47,878 bases of DNA from JAHIVB01 sp964574705 (GTDB lineage: Bacteria; Bacillota_I; Bacilli_A; Izemoplasmatales; Hujiaoplasmataceae), in NCBI GenBank assembly GCA_964574705.1, contig CAZNOO010000013.1:1-47878 (forward strand). Reading direction: 5' to 3'. The notes beneath the pieces were generated by a model. That model did not search any database and was not told the DNA's origin. It saw nothing but the letters and a program-made list of their open reading frames with translations. Shown here piece by piece: positions 8,913 to 17,951 of this stretch (positions are counted from its first letter, which is position 1; every line of letters starts with the position of its first letter). The translations under genes and the position numbers were made by a program.

Positions 8913-9958
8913 AACATGTAATCGAAAACTTTCTTCAAAGTCGTGTTGACATAGGAGATTTTCCAGGAGGCGGATTTGCGTTGATTAACTCTTATGGAAT
9001 CATTGACTCGGGGTATGTAGGATTTAAAAGTTTAGAACCTGAAAAAATACCGAATGTGGGAAATGAAATATATGATGTTGCTTCACTTACAAAAGTGGTG
9101 TCGACGACGTCTCTCGTATTGAAACTCATTGAACAAAATCTAATGGAACTAGATACTTGTGTTACAAAGATTCTACCAAGATTCAAACACACAAAGATTA
9201 CAGTTTTTGATCTTATGACACATTCCTCAGGACTTCCAGCAGATATCAGAAATGCAAAAGAGTTAAAAAATTCAGAACAAGTTGAAAACATCATTTACGA
9301 AATGGATCTCATATATCCCACGGGAGAGAGAATCGTTTACTCTGATGTTGGATTCATTCTTCTTGGATGGATGATTGAAAAAATCACTCATACACCACTT
9401 GACCAGTATGCTCAAAACGTATTATTTGAACCGCTAGGAATGAAAGACACCGGATACCATCCGGATCCTGAAAGATGCGCTCCAACAGAACAACGTATTG
9501 ATGGTGTCTTTCAAGGATTTTTAAAAGGACGCGTTCATGATGAAAAAGCATTTGCCCTTCAAGGCGTCAGTGGACATGCAGGATTATTCAGTACACCAAA
9601 AGATATTGGATTATTCATTCATGCAATTCTTACTGAGGACAAAAGATTATTCAATCACTCGACATACGGATTGCTATATGAACCACAAAAAGACATCACT
9701 GATGTTTCCGGAAACAGAATTGTCAGAGCCCTCGGATGGGATAAACCCCTTTCAGGAGGCACTGCTGGAAATGATGTTGATTTTATCAATACGATAGCCC
9801 ATACAGGGTTTACCGGATGCAATATTTGGATTGACAAAGCAAGAAAACTCGGGTTTGTACTCTTAAGCAACGGTGTTCATCCCAAAAGGGAGTTGAACAA
9901 AGTACCGCTCTTTAGAAATAAGCTTGCGAATTTGATTTTAGCGAACAAAGGGGATTAA
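8909..9958 (+). CDS. Beta-lactamase-fold serine hydrolase, AmiE-like
   Basis: A 349-residue serine hydrolase of the class C beta-lactamase/penicillin-binding family. The nucleophile motif SLTK is at residues 59-62, the second motif Tyr-Ser-Asp at 144-146, and His-Thr-Gly at 298-300. It overlaps the previous gene as ATGA. B. subtilis carries a protein of this fold, AmiE (YbbE), in its murQ-murR-murP-amiE-nagZ-namZ muropeptide operon, where it removes the peptide from MurNAc. The shared context with NagZ and NamZ makes the same role here the best guess. Unlike that secreted enzyme, this one has no signal peptide. A D,D-carboxypeptidase or esterase role cannot be excluded; antibiotic resistance is unlikely. 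Confidence 0.82.
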   Translation: MKHVIENFLQSRVDIGDFPGGGFALINSYGIIDSGYVGFKSLEPEKIPNVGNEIYDVASLTKVVSTTSLVLKLIEQNLMELDTCVTKILPRFKHTKITVFDLMTHSSGLPADIRNAKELKNSEQVENIIYEMDLIYPTGERIVYSDVGFILLGWMIEKITHTPLDQYAQNVLFEPLGMKDTGYHPDPERCAPTEQRIDGVFQGFLKGRVHDEKAFALQGVSGHAGLFSTPKDIGLFIHAILTEDKRLFNHSTYGLLYEPQKDITDVSGNRIVRALGWDKPLSGGTAGNDVDFINTIAHTGFTGCNIWIDKARKLGFVLLSNGVHPKRELNKVPLFRNKLANLILANKGD

Positions 9959-9961
9959 CTT

Positions 9962-12900
9962 ATGACAAAGAAACTATTCGGCATCTTTTTGCTTTTTGTA
10001 TTCTCTCTGTCTTTTGTAGCGTGTAATGATACCGTGTCGACAACACTTTCAACGACACTTTCATCACTTACAACCGGTGAGATTACAATTACTTTGGAAC
10101 AAAACACTTTGACCTTGGTCGAAGGAGACCACCATCAGATTTCTGTATCGACGAATGACGAAGAAGGATTGTTGTATTCATCTTCGAACATGGATGTTCT
10201 CGTTGTCGACCTTTCGGGGTTGATTACAGCTGTATCGGAAGGAATTGCAAGTGTCTTCATTACTTCCTCTACAGATGAATCTGTGAGTGAAGAACTGGTT
10301 GTTACTGTCAGAAAACACATCACTCTCGTTTCTCAAAACGAAGAAATCGTTATGACAGAAGGAGATATTCTTCAAGTCTCTGTTGTCTCAAATGACGATG
10401 TGTCTTTTGCATCTGATGACACTGAAATCTTTGTAGTCAGTGAAACGGGACTCGTCACGGCTAAAAAAGAAGGAACGGCTCATTTGATTGTATCTTCTCT
10501 TTATGATGACTCCGTTGAAATCAGCGTTCCGGTGATTGTGAATAAATTGATTACCTTGACCTTAAATTCAGACGATAAAGCGATGCTTATCGGCGATGAA
10601 TACGTCGTTGACTACGCATCCAACACGGAAGTATTGTTTACTTCGGATAATCCTTCAGTTGTCGAGATAGATGAATTTGGAACTGTTTCAGCGCTTTCTG
10701 CGGGACTCGCAACGATTAAAGTTGAAAGTTCAGAGGATTCTGACGTTTATGAAGAGTTTACAATCTTGGTGTTTGAAAATACAGCATCGATTGAAATCGT
10801 CGGGAATCCATACATGAATCTATCTTCTTCAGCACAATTAGAAATTTCAGTTCTTCCAGATGGCGCTTATGATGAAGTCACTTGGTCAAGTATGAATGAG
10901 GACGTTGTCTCTGTGGATGAAGAAGGAGTCATTACTGGAGTATCTGTCGGTACGACAAGTATTATTGCGACTTCGTTATTTGATTCAGAGATTGTCGATG
11001 TCATTGACATTGAAGTTATCAATGTTATTTTAGTAGATTCAGATGCTTTCTTAGGCAGTCAAATCGAATACCTTGGGTTTGATATACCTTATGGAGATGG
11101 ATTGTTTTCAACCATTCAAGACGGTTTGGACTATGCAACCTCTGGCGCGACTCTTTTAGTGTCAGCTGGTACTTACACAGAGAATTTAAGCATTGAAGAA
11201 AATGAAGTCAGCTTGATTGGAACGGATTCGACGATCATTGGTTCCGTTACGGTGTCCGCAGATGATGTCTCTATCAGCGGATTTGAATTTACAGGCGCTT
11301 CTCAAATTATCAACTTTGGCGAAATTATTAATTTTACATTTGTGGACAATCAAGTCCTCAACATAACAACTACAAGTGCATTTATGCACATCGTTTCAGT
11401 CAGAGGAATGACAGTGACTGACAACGTATTTGATACGCTCGCAAGTCATGCAATCGTCATTGAAGACTTTTTAAGTGGACGATTCTTGATTCAAAAAAAT
11501 GCGTTTCATGCAACACAGGACGCCATCTATTTTAACGCAGTGAACGAGTACGACATTTTGACGCAAATCAATATTGTCAGAAATACAATAGAATCAGCTA
11601 GTAATGCGATTCGTATTCAACTTCAATACGGTGCATCTCAAAAAGCGATTGAAGCCTATGCACGGTTTAACGATATCACCGACATAACAGGCTACAATGT
11701 CATAATGAGTTTAGATAATCAAGTTGAATTTACACTCAATTTCTGGGGCGAAGGAGACATGGATTATGATAAATTCGTTAATGTGGATCCCTTGATGTTA
11801 AGAGCTTACTATACTTCTGCAGATGACATCATCAGCGAAGTGGATTATAACCCAGCAGTTCCTGTGATTATTGAAATTACCAATCCAATTGATGAAATCA
11901 TCATTGGAGAGTTGCATACGTTCACATTCACACTATATCCTTTGGATTTAGTCACCAACAAAATCAAATGGATTACATCGAACCCTGATGTTCTTAGAGT
12001 GACACAATATGGAGATATTACTCCAATTTCAAGCGGAGTGGCTTCGATTACAGTTCGTTCTTCAGTCGATTCCAGTATCGCAACGACAGTTACAGTGATT
12101 GTTACGACAACGCCCGGAATCGAGCTCACACTCACAGATGTATTAAGTGATGTCGTGGTAGGGGATTCATTTACAATACAAGCAAACGCTTTTCCAATTT
12201 CAATCGCCAATTCAGCAATTAGTTTCTCTTCTGCAAACGAAGCTGTCGCAACGATTGACTCTTCTGGTGTTGTAAGCACGCACTCTTCAGGCGTTGCAGT
12301 ATTAACAGCAGCACTTGTTAGTGACCCTGACATTACAACCGATTTTACGGTTCAAGTCTATGATTCACTCGATTCCAATAATTTACTGGATCTATTGACC
12401 ATGAATCAGGTTCATTACTCTACACCTCATGAGTATGTAGTTTACGGAACCAGTTTCAATTATGTGGATAAGAGATACGAAAGCGTCTCAAGGTATTATT
12501 ATGGAAGTATTCCAGTCAATACATCCAAAATTGTTCCTGTCTTTTTTGCAATCAGACCAGGCGAACCATTTTCTACACTGCCTGAAGGCGTCGATGGATT
12601 CAATGCGACCAATTTGTTTTGGATCGTCATTCATGACACGGCAAACACGGATACTGGTGGAACCGCTTTGTCACACGCAAACTATCTTTACAATTCAACT
12701 TTATCTGGTGCAGAGCTTTGGGTTTCATGGCACTTCACGGTGGATGATCATGACATTTATGAATCGCTTCCTGAGGATGAAAGAGGCTTCCACGCAGGGG
12801 ATGGGTCAGTACTTCCATACCAGGGAACAACATATCTTGGTGGAGGAAATAGGAACGGTATCGGAATCGAAATGGCAATCAATTACGGAGGAGATTTGTA

Positions 12901-13261
12901 CAGAACATGGCAAAGAACTTCGAAGCTGACAGCTGATTTGATGGTAAGATACAATCTACCGCGAGATCATATGAAATATCATAATGATTTTTCAGGAAAA
13001 GACTGTCCAAAATCACTTCGAAACGCGGGGCTAATTCCTTTATTCGAATTATTTGAAGATATTGAGTATCAAGTACGTAGTGAACACAGTGATGCGACGA
13101 TTGTTTTTGAGTCGCACAACTTGGAATATTTGGATCAAACAGGACGAATCATCAAGATGCCTGACCGGGCTATGACCGTTAGCTTTACAGTCACTGTTAC
13201 GGAAGATGATGTGACTTCTTGCAGAACGTTTTATACCTACTTACCCGGAACGGTTCATTGA
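9962..13261 (+). CDS. Lipoprotein with BIG2 repeats, beta-helix and C-terminal N-acetylmuramoyl-L-alanine amidase
   Basis: 1099 residues. A lipoprotein signal ends LSFVAC, with Cys21 as lipidation site. Four bacterial Ig-like (BIG2) modules follow (about 35-355), then a right-handed beta-helix-like region (about 365-615), two more BIG2 modules (about 635-800), and an Amidase_2 domain (about 860-1040). Zinc ligands are visible as His891 (VIHDTAN), His1007 (KYHNDFSG) and Cys1015 (KDCP). The domain cuts the bond between MurNAc and L-Ala, freeing stem peptides outside the cell. The beta-helix may bind a polysaccharide. The ATG at 9962 follows AAAGGGG. It ends the first operon segment; no clear terminator follows it. 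Confidence 0.88.
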   Translation: MTKKLFGIFLLFVFSLSFVACNDTVSTTLSTTLSSLTTGEITITLEQNTLTLVEGDHHQISVSTNDEEGLLYSSSNMDVLVVDLSGLITAVSEGIASVFITSSTDESVSEELVVTVRKHITLVSQNEEIVMTEGDILQVSVVSNDDVSFASDDTEIFVVSETGLVTAKKEGTAHLIVSSLYDDSVEISVPVIVNKLITLTLNSDDKAMLIGDEYVVDYASNTEVLFTSDNPSVVEIDEFGTVSALSAGLATIKVESSEDSDVYEEFTILVFENTASIEIVGNPYMNLSSSAQLEISVLPDGAYDEVTWSSMNEDVVSVDEEGVITGVSVGTTSIIATSLFDSEIVDVIDIEVINVILVDSDAFLGSQIEYLGFDIPYGDGLFSTIQDGLDYATSGATLLVSAGTYTENLSIEENEVSLIGTDSTIIGSVTVSADDVSISGFEFTGASQIINFGEIINFTFVDNQVLNITTTSAFMHIVSVRGMTVTDNVFDTLASHAIVIEDFLSGRFLIQKNAFHATQDAIYFNAVNEYDILTQINIVRNTIESASNAIRIQLQYGASQKAIEAYARFNDITDITGYNVIMSLDNQVEFTLNFWGEGDMDYDKFVNVDPLMLRAYYTSADDIISEVDYNPAVPVIIEITNPIDEIIIGELHTFTFTLYPLDLVTNKIKWITSNPDVLRVTQYGDITPISSGVASITVRSSVDSSIATTVTVIVTTTPGIELTLTDVLSDVVVGDSFTIQANAFPISIANSAISFSSANEAVATIDSSGVVSTHSSGVAVLTAALVSDPDITTDFTVQVYDSLDSNNLLDLLTMNQVHYSTPHEYVVYGTSFNYVDKRYESVSRYYYGSIPVNTSKIVPVFFAIRPGEPFSTLPEGVDGFNATNLFWIVIHDTANTDTGGTALSHANYLYNSTLSGAELWVSWHFTVDDHDIYESLPEDERGFHAGDGSVLPYQGTTYLGGGNRNGIGIEMAINYGGDLYRTWQRTSKLTADLMVRYNLPRDHMKYHNDFSGKDCPKSLRNAGLIPLFELFEDIEYQVRSEHSDATIVFESHNLEYLDQTGRIIKMPDRAMTVSFTVTVTEDDVTSCRTFYTYLPGTVH

Positions 13262-13337
13262 TTTTACTCACAATCATGAAAAAATTATACAAAACACGTA
13301 AAAAGGGGGAGTTGATGTGTTTATTTCCAAACCTTAA

Positions 13338-13353
13338 TTGACAGCGTTTTCAA
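13338..13353. promoter_or_regulatory. cre-like catabolite repression box
   Basis: TTGACAGCGTTTTCAA matches every position of the Bacillus cre consensus WTGNNARCGNWWWCAW. Its first six bases are the -35 hexamer of the promoter below, so bound CcpA would block transcription when better sugars are present. Whether this organism has CcpA is not visible here. Confidence 0.65.
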
Positions 13354-13367
13354 TAACAGTGTAAAAT
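13338..13367 (+). promoter_or_regulatory. Promoter of the surface-protein gene
   Basis: -35 TTGACA (13338-13343), 18-bp spacer, -10 TAAAAT (13362-13367). A strong ribosome site AGGGAGG at 13394-13400 precedes the ATG at 13413. Confidence 0.75.
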
Positions 13368-13412
13368 AACAGAGTATGAATAAAAAAATATATAGGGAGG
13401 ACAAATTAGTCT

Positions 13413-15929
13413 ATGAAAAAGTTTTTCGCATTAGCTTTAATCGGTTTTATTACCCTTATGGGGTTCACCATGCAAGCCAAAGCAGATGATACTTTAATTG
13501 AACTGTATCCTTACGATCAAGAGAACTGCTTGTTGCCAACAGGAACATGTACTGGAACAAGAGTACTTGATTCATTTTGGACTCTAACTTACAACGGAAA
13601 CAGATATCACGTTGTTAAGGGTGGAGTTAGATACACAAGCGATTGGGACGATGACAATGCAGACGGATTTTACAGTGCATTGGAAATCACAGGAATTTCC
13701 TATAGTGCCTTTGCAGCACTTACAATCAATAATACCGATGAGGAGTTTGTTGTTTCAACAGCAAATGCTCGTACGGATTTAACTGCAAACGTTGTTCATC
13801 GTAAATATGCTTATTTTGATGAATTAGGCGTTTTACAAATGTTTGAAGACCACATCGGATTATATTGGATTTTCAATGATCTTGATGGATCTGGAACAGA
13901 TTGGCGTTTGGCAACTCAAGCTGAGATCGATGCATACAATGCAGCTCCAGCTGAATCCAAACCAACATCAACGATGCAATCCGAAATCAGAATGGCGCTA
14001 GATTCAACTGACGCTGACGGATATGTTATTGAACCTCTTGCATACTTGAAATGGTCAATGGACGGTGTAGACACTACAATTGCTCCAGTTGAAGATTGGT
14101 CTATTATTATTGATGGAGATCCAAACTATGTAACAATCCCTGCAGGTTGGACAGTCATTTCTTTTGGAACCTATGACAGATCAACTTACACAAAACCAAT
14201 GGCTTTCATTACTGGACTTCCAGTGGCTATGGTTGATGAAACACTAGATCCAATGGTGTTAGAATATACGGATCAACCCGCTGCATTCACAGGCTTAACA
14301 GCTCATGATGATGACTTAGTTACAGCTGGAATCAACGTTGTTGTTGATTACAATGGAACATATGATTTACCAAACGATGTAGTTGCATCTTGGGTTAATA
14401 TGTTTGACGTTGACGGAAATGTCATCAATGAAGTTGAAAAATTAGATTACTCAGTCACGATTTCTCAAGAAGACGTTGATTTGGAAACAATCAATTTCGT
14501 TTATGACTCAGGAACTGACGCTTACATTCCAAGTGGTGCCGTATCTGTCATCGACTCTTCCGTATTCGGAAGTGGATATCTGGCTACATATCACGTAGTT
14601 ACGCCAGAAATGGATGTAACTGAAGTTATGGTTGATATCGTCATCGGCGTTATGCCTCCTGTATTTGTAGGAGTCGCTAATCGCTACGCTGTCGAAGCTA
14701 TGCCAATTGACCTTCTTGAAGGTGTTACAGCGAACGATGGATATGGAAATGACAAGACAGATTCAATCATTGTTACTGCTCCTGAAGGATTCAATATTTA
14801 CAATCCAAAACCAGGCGTTTATGACATTGACTTAACATTTACGCATCATGTTCACTATGATGGAATTGATCCTACATTCGTATTAGACGGTACATCATTT
14901 ACATTTAATGGTGCTACAAACCTTGTATCTACGAACTGGGCAGCACAAATCATTTATTACGATGATGTTACAGCACTTCAAGCTACAACATTTAGCTGGG
15001 GCAGTGCAGGTATGATCATCGAAGTTGATGGAAGCGGAAATGTAATTAGAACGATTAACCGTCGTACATGGGATTTGGTTGATGTAAACGGATTAAATAC
15101 TCCAGCTAACGCATCAGGAATGTTTGATGCATGGAAAGCCGGATTAGTATTAGAACCAAACGGATTTGTTTTGCTTATTGGTGTTAGCACCGGTACAGCA
15201 TACACGACTGCACAAGCATTGGTTTATGGAGATCCTGTTTCTGTTGACTTAACTCAAGTACCTGTATTTGATTATGATATCATTACAGACGCTAGTTATG
15301 TACTTACAATTGATGACGTTACAGCTCCTCAAATCATGGCAGTTAATGCTCATTATCAAATTAGAGTTGGAGAATTCACAAATGTCAACACAGCTATTCT
15401 TAGCAATTGCGCAGCATTTGATTTGAATGATCCAGTTGAAGACTTAGCAATGTATGTATCCGACAACGGTGGATTGTCTCTAACGACAGTCGGAACTTAC
15501 ACCGTTGAAGTCACAGTAGAAGACGTTGCTGGAAACAGTGCTGTAACTACATTTGACGTAATTGTCGCTCCTGCTTACTTAACAGCAGCAGACGTACAAG
15601 CGATGTTAGATGCTCAAACCATCACTGCAGCAGAAGTTCAAGCTTTATTAGATGCTCAATTGATTACAACTGAAGACATTCAAGCAATGCTTGACGCTCA
15701 AACATTGACAGCTGAAGAAATCCAAGCTTTATTAGACGCTCAGATTATTACAACTGAAGATATCCAAGCGATGCTTGATGCACAAACATTGACAGCTGAA
15801 GAAATTCAAGCTTTGATCGATGTAGCTACTGAACCAGCTCCTGACACTGGATGCGCAGCTCAAAACGCTAGCATTGTTTTAATCGGTATGTTAGGAATGC
15901 TTGCATTCTTCGTTATAAGAAAGAAATAA
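13413..15929 (+). CDS. Abundant secreted surface protein with 14-residue repeats and sorting-like tail
   Basis: 838 residues, family not recognised. Signal peptide of about 24 residues ends MQAKA. The body is beta-rich; an Ig/DUF5011-like module lies at about 630-720, with the typical TVGTYTVEVTVEDVAGN. Six 14-residue amphipathic repeats cover 724-807. The tail (about 808-838) has PDTG, then Cys, a hydrophobic stretch and Arg-Lys-Lys, resembling a cell-surface sorting signal. Codon choice is closer to that of tuf than its neighbours, with many GCT and GCA. With its own promoter, cre box and terminator, this suggests a highly expressed surface or S-layer-like protein, perhaps binding the substrate. 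No catalytic motif is seen. Confidence 0.72.
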   Translation: MKKFFALALIGFITLMGFTMQAKADDTLIELYPYDQENCLLPTGTCTGTRVLDSFWTLTYNGNRYHVVKGGVRYTSDWDDDNADGFYSALEITGISYSAFAALTINNTDEEFVVSTANARTDLTANVVHRKYAYFDELGVLQMFEDHIGLYWIFNDLDGSGTDWRLATQAEIDAYNAAPAESKPTSTMQSEIRMALDSTDADGYVIEPLAYLKWSMDGVDTTIAPVEDWSIIIDGDPNYVTIPAGWTVISFGTYDRSTYTKPMAFITGLPVAMVDETLDPMVLEYTDQPAAFTGLTAHDDDLVTAGINVVVDYNGTYDLPNDVVASWVNMFDVDGNVINEVEKLDYSVTISQEDVDLETINFVYDSGTDAYIPSGAVSVIDSSVFGSGYLATYHVVTPEMDVTEVMVDIVIGVMPPVFVGVANRYAVEAMPIDLLEGVTANDGYGNDKTDSIIVTAPEGFNIYNPKPGVYDIDLTFTHHVHYDGIDPTFVLDGTSFTFNGATNLVSTNWAAQIIYYDDVTALQATTFSWGSAGMIIEVDGSGNVIRTINRRTWDLVDVNGLNTPANASGMFDAWKAGLVLEPNGFVLLIGVSTGTAYTTAQALVYGDPVSVDLTQVPVFDYDIITDASYVLTIDDVTAPQIMAVNAHYQIRVGEFTNVNTAILSNCAAFDLNDPVEDLAMYVSDNGGLSLTTVGTYTVEVTVEDVAGNSAVTTFDVIVAPAYLTAADVQAMLDAQTITAAEVQALLDAQLITTEDIQAMLDAQTLTAEEIQALLDAQIITTEDIQAMLDAQTLTAEEIQALIDVATEPAPDTGCAAQNASIVLIGMLGMLAFFVIRKK
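15582..15833 (+). repeat. Six tandem 42-bp repeats coding for 14-residue helices
   Basis: Consensus T-[AT]-[AE]-[ED]-[IV]-Q-A-[LM]-L-D-A-Q-x-[IL], alternating between two sub-types. Hydrophobic positions are spaced as in an amphipathic helix, so the array probably forms a helical or coiled stalk next to the membrane-proximal tail. Confidence 0.9.
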
Positions 15930-15941
15930 TTCCTTCAATGG

Positions 15942-15971
15942 CCAACCCGTTTCGACGGGTTGGTTTTTTTT
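15942..15971 (+). terminator. Rho-independent terminator after the surface-protein gene
   Basis: A 9-bp stem CCAACCCGT/ACGGGTTGG with a TTCG tetraloop, followed by a run of Ts. This is one of the strongest terminators in the window. Confidence 0.93.
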
Positions 15972-16134
15972 ATTTCATCACTTTCACAACGGAATTTATT
16001 GAAAAACATCAAATTTCATCAAAATTGCGATCCTAAAAGAACCCAAAATCAGGGATGTGCAAGTTTTAGACTGAAAATAATTTTTCAATTTCGAAAAACC
16101 GCAAGTATTGTGAAAAAATCGTGCTTTTCCGTAG

Positions 16135-16140
16135 TATAAT
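16135..16140 (+). promoter_or_regulatory. -10 box of the transporter promoter
   Basis: Perfect TATAAT. The -35 is weak: TGAAAA at 16111-16116, with 18-bp spacing, is the best candidate, so an activator may be needed. The 304-base gap 15930-16233 holds only the terminator, this promoter and the leader hairpin described next. Confidence 0.5.
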
Positions 16141-16155
16141 AAAATCATAAAATTC

Positions 16156-16211
16156 GAACTTTAGGAAATCTGTACCCGTAGGGTAAATCTACAGAAATCA
16201 TCCTAAAATTC
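16156..16211 (+). promoter_or_regulatory. Structured 5' leader of the binding-protein gene
   Basis: An outer stem pairs GAACTTTAGGA (16156-16166) with TCCTAAAATTC (16201-16211), with one mismatch in 11. Inside, TCTG/CAGA and TACCC-gta-GGGTA give an inner hairpin. The ribosome site AAAGGAGA starts 6 nt after the outer stem. There is no T-run, so it is not a terminator. It could protect the mRNA or act as a binding site for a regulator; it matches no riboswitch class I know. Confidence 0.55.
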
Positions 16212-16233
16212 AATGTAAAGGAGACTTGAAAGA

Positions 16234-17892
16234 ATGAAAAAAATATTATCAGTCTTATTCATTGTCGGGATTGCTTTATCCTTTGTCGCGTGCGGAGGAG
16301 ATGGCGTTACCACAACTACCGCGACGACTTCTTCAACTTCATCCAATACGAGCACAACTGCGGCGAGTCACTATCCAGTGATTTCCGGTGCCACAGACAT
16401 TGCTATCACCATTAATGGCACTTTTGATCAAACTGCTGGCGTTACTGCAAGTGACGCTGAAGATGGAGATTTGACTTCTAGCATCATTATTACCGGAACC
16501 GTAAATCTTGCGGCTGTCGGTATCTATACATTGACTTACTTTGTAGAAGATCTTGATGGAAATCCAGCCTCGGTTACGCGTCATATTACCGTTAACGGTA
16601 TGGATGGGTGTGAGATCCACCAAGAACTCATTGGCGGAGTCTGTGTGGATATTGAGCCTACCGACATCGTCATCATGCATGGTGCTGTGTATGAAATTGA
16701 CCCATTTAATGCGGAGTATACTGGAACGGATCAGTTAGCTCGTCAAGCGCAGCAACGTGCTGTAGAAGCGCTTTACAACGTAAGAGTGATTTATCGCTCA
16801 TACCCCGCTGAAGCTGCATGGGGCCCAAGCCGGATTAATTCAATCATCAATGCTTCCGTTGCGGGAGAACCTCTTGCGGACATTTATTGGAATGTCAGCG
16901 ACTGGATTCAACAACTTGCTGAAGCGGATGCAATTGTTGACGTCACCAAATATATGTCTACACACGGAACGAACATTGACGATGAGTATTATGACATCGG
17001 TGGATATCAAGGTGGTATCTATGGGTTTGATTCCAACCGTCTCACCGTTTCTTCCGGATTGTATTATAATGCTGATTTGGTTGAAAGCTTAGGCGTAGAT
17101 AACCCTACTGAACTTTACCTTGCTGGAGACTGGAACTGGTCGACATTTGAGGATTGGGCTGTTCAAGTACAAACCTTGTTATCAGCACAAGCTTCAGACA
17201 TGTATGCCGTTGGCGGAATGCTATCGTATTATGCGGAGTCTATGATTCCACTCAATGGAGGATCCTTAATCAATTTCAATACTGGAAGAGTCTCTTTTGC
17301 ACAAAATCCAGCGTTGGAAACTTATGATTTTTTGACCAGTTTATACTCTCAAGGCGTATTTGAAGTGAACCCTGCCTACGATGCAGGAAGCCCGGAATGG
17401 ATGGCGGGAAAAGTTGCTTTACATCCTGGAGACTTATGGTTTATCAATGCTGACAGCCGTTGGGGAACACTTCCATTTGAACTTGGATTTGTACCTTATC
17501 CGGTTGCAGATGACTTCGCTGGCGAATATGCTTCTCCTGTTTCAGCAGTTGCTCTGATGTCTTTGGCAAGTGGTCTTGGTGCTGAAAAAGAAGAATTGGC
17601 ATTCAAGGTTTGGAATGAAATTCAACTTTGGAAAACGCCTGAGCAACAAATTACTGATTTCGAATTATCTTTAATTACGAAGTTCGATGACGAACTTTAT
17701 ATTGAAGCTTATCTTGACATCTACGATAAGATCTATTTGGAATTAATTAATGCCGTTGGAATAAGCGCGTTCAGCGAAAACGGATGGACCAGAAACATCA
17801 ATACCGCAATTCGTGAAGGAACTGCCAGAACGATTGTCGATCAAATTCGTCCAGTTTATGAAACTGCGTTGGAAGAGTATTTGGGTAACTAA
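16234..17892 (+). CDS. Lipoprotein extracellular solute-binding protein with Ig-like and Cys-loop N-terminus
   Basis: 552 residues. The lipoprotein signal ends LSFVAC (Cys20). A Thr/Ser linker follows, then an Ig-like DUF5011-type module (about 46-123), a Cys loop with Cys126 and Cys137 (C-x10-C, same pattern as the repeats in the large glycosidase upstream), and a family-1 solute-binding domain (about 145-552). It should capture sugars or muropeptides at the membrane for the permeases downstream. The extra N-terminal modules are unusual for a binding protein. ATG 16234 follows AAAGGAGA. Its own promoter and the hairpin behind it suggest that it is made in excess over the permeases. Confidence 0.88.
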   Translation: MKKILSVLFIVGIALSFVACGGDGVTTTTATTSSTSSNTSTTAASHYPVISGATDIAITINGTFDQTAGVTASDAEDGDLTSSIIITGTVNLAAVGIYTLTYFVEDLDGNPASVTRHITVNGMDGCEIHQELIGGVCVDIEPTDIVIMHGAVYEIDPFNAEYTGTDQLARQAQQRAVEALYNVRVIYRSYPAEAAWGPSRINSIINASVAGEPLADIYWNVSDWIQQLAEADAIVDVTKYMSTHGTNIDDEYYDIGGYQGGIYGFDSNRLTVSSGLYYNADLVESLGVDNPTELYLAGDWNWSTFEDWAVQVQTLLSAQASDMYAVGGMLSYYAESMIPLNGGSLINFNTGRVSFAQNPALETYDFLTSLYSQGVFEVNPAYDAGSPEWMAGKVALHPGDLWFINADSRWGTLPFELGFVPYPVADDFAGEYASPVSAVALMSLASGLGAEKEELAFKVWNEIQLWKTPEQQITDFELSLITKFDDELYIEAYLDIYDKIYLELINAVGISAFSENGWTRNINTAIREGTARTIVDQIRPVYETALEEYLGN

Positions 17893-17903
17893 GAACTGTG
17901 AAC

Positions 17904-17929
17904 ACCCCCTTTTGAGATACAAAGGGGGT
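17904..17929 (+). terminator. Intercistronic hairpin (attenuator or mRNA stabiliser)
   Basis: ACCCCCTTT (17904-17912) pairs with AAAGGGGGT (17921-17929). Only a short T stretch follows, so termination is probably partial. Such hairpins behind binding-protein genes often keep that mRNA abundant while passing less to the permeases. Confidence 0.65.
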
Positions 17930-17951
17930 TTCTAATAAAGGAGTATACAAG

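Noticed and set aside
8909..9958. Antibiotic beta-lactamase
   Set aside because: No export signal, and the operon context matches the AmiE-like peptidoglycan role.
11845..12333. 162-codon minus-strand frame
   Set aside because: Lies fully inside the BIG2-coding part of the amidase lipoprotein and has a low-complexity Val/Thr/Glu composition typical of antisense.
13315..13341. Eight-codon micro-frame with a good AAAAGGGGGAG ribosome site
   Set aside because: It lies upstream of the predicted transcription start of the surface-protein gene and overlaps the cre box, so it would be translated only in read-through message.
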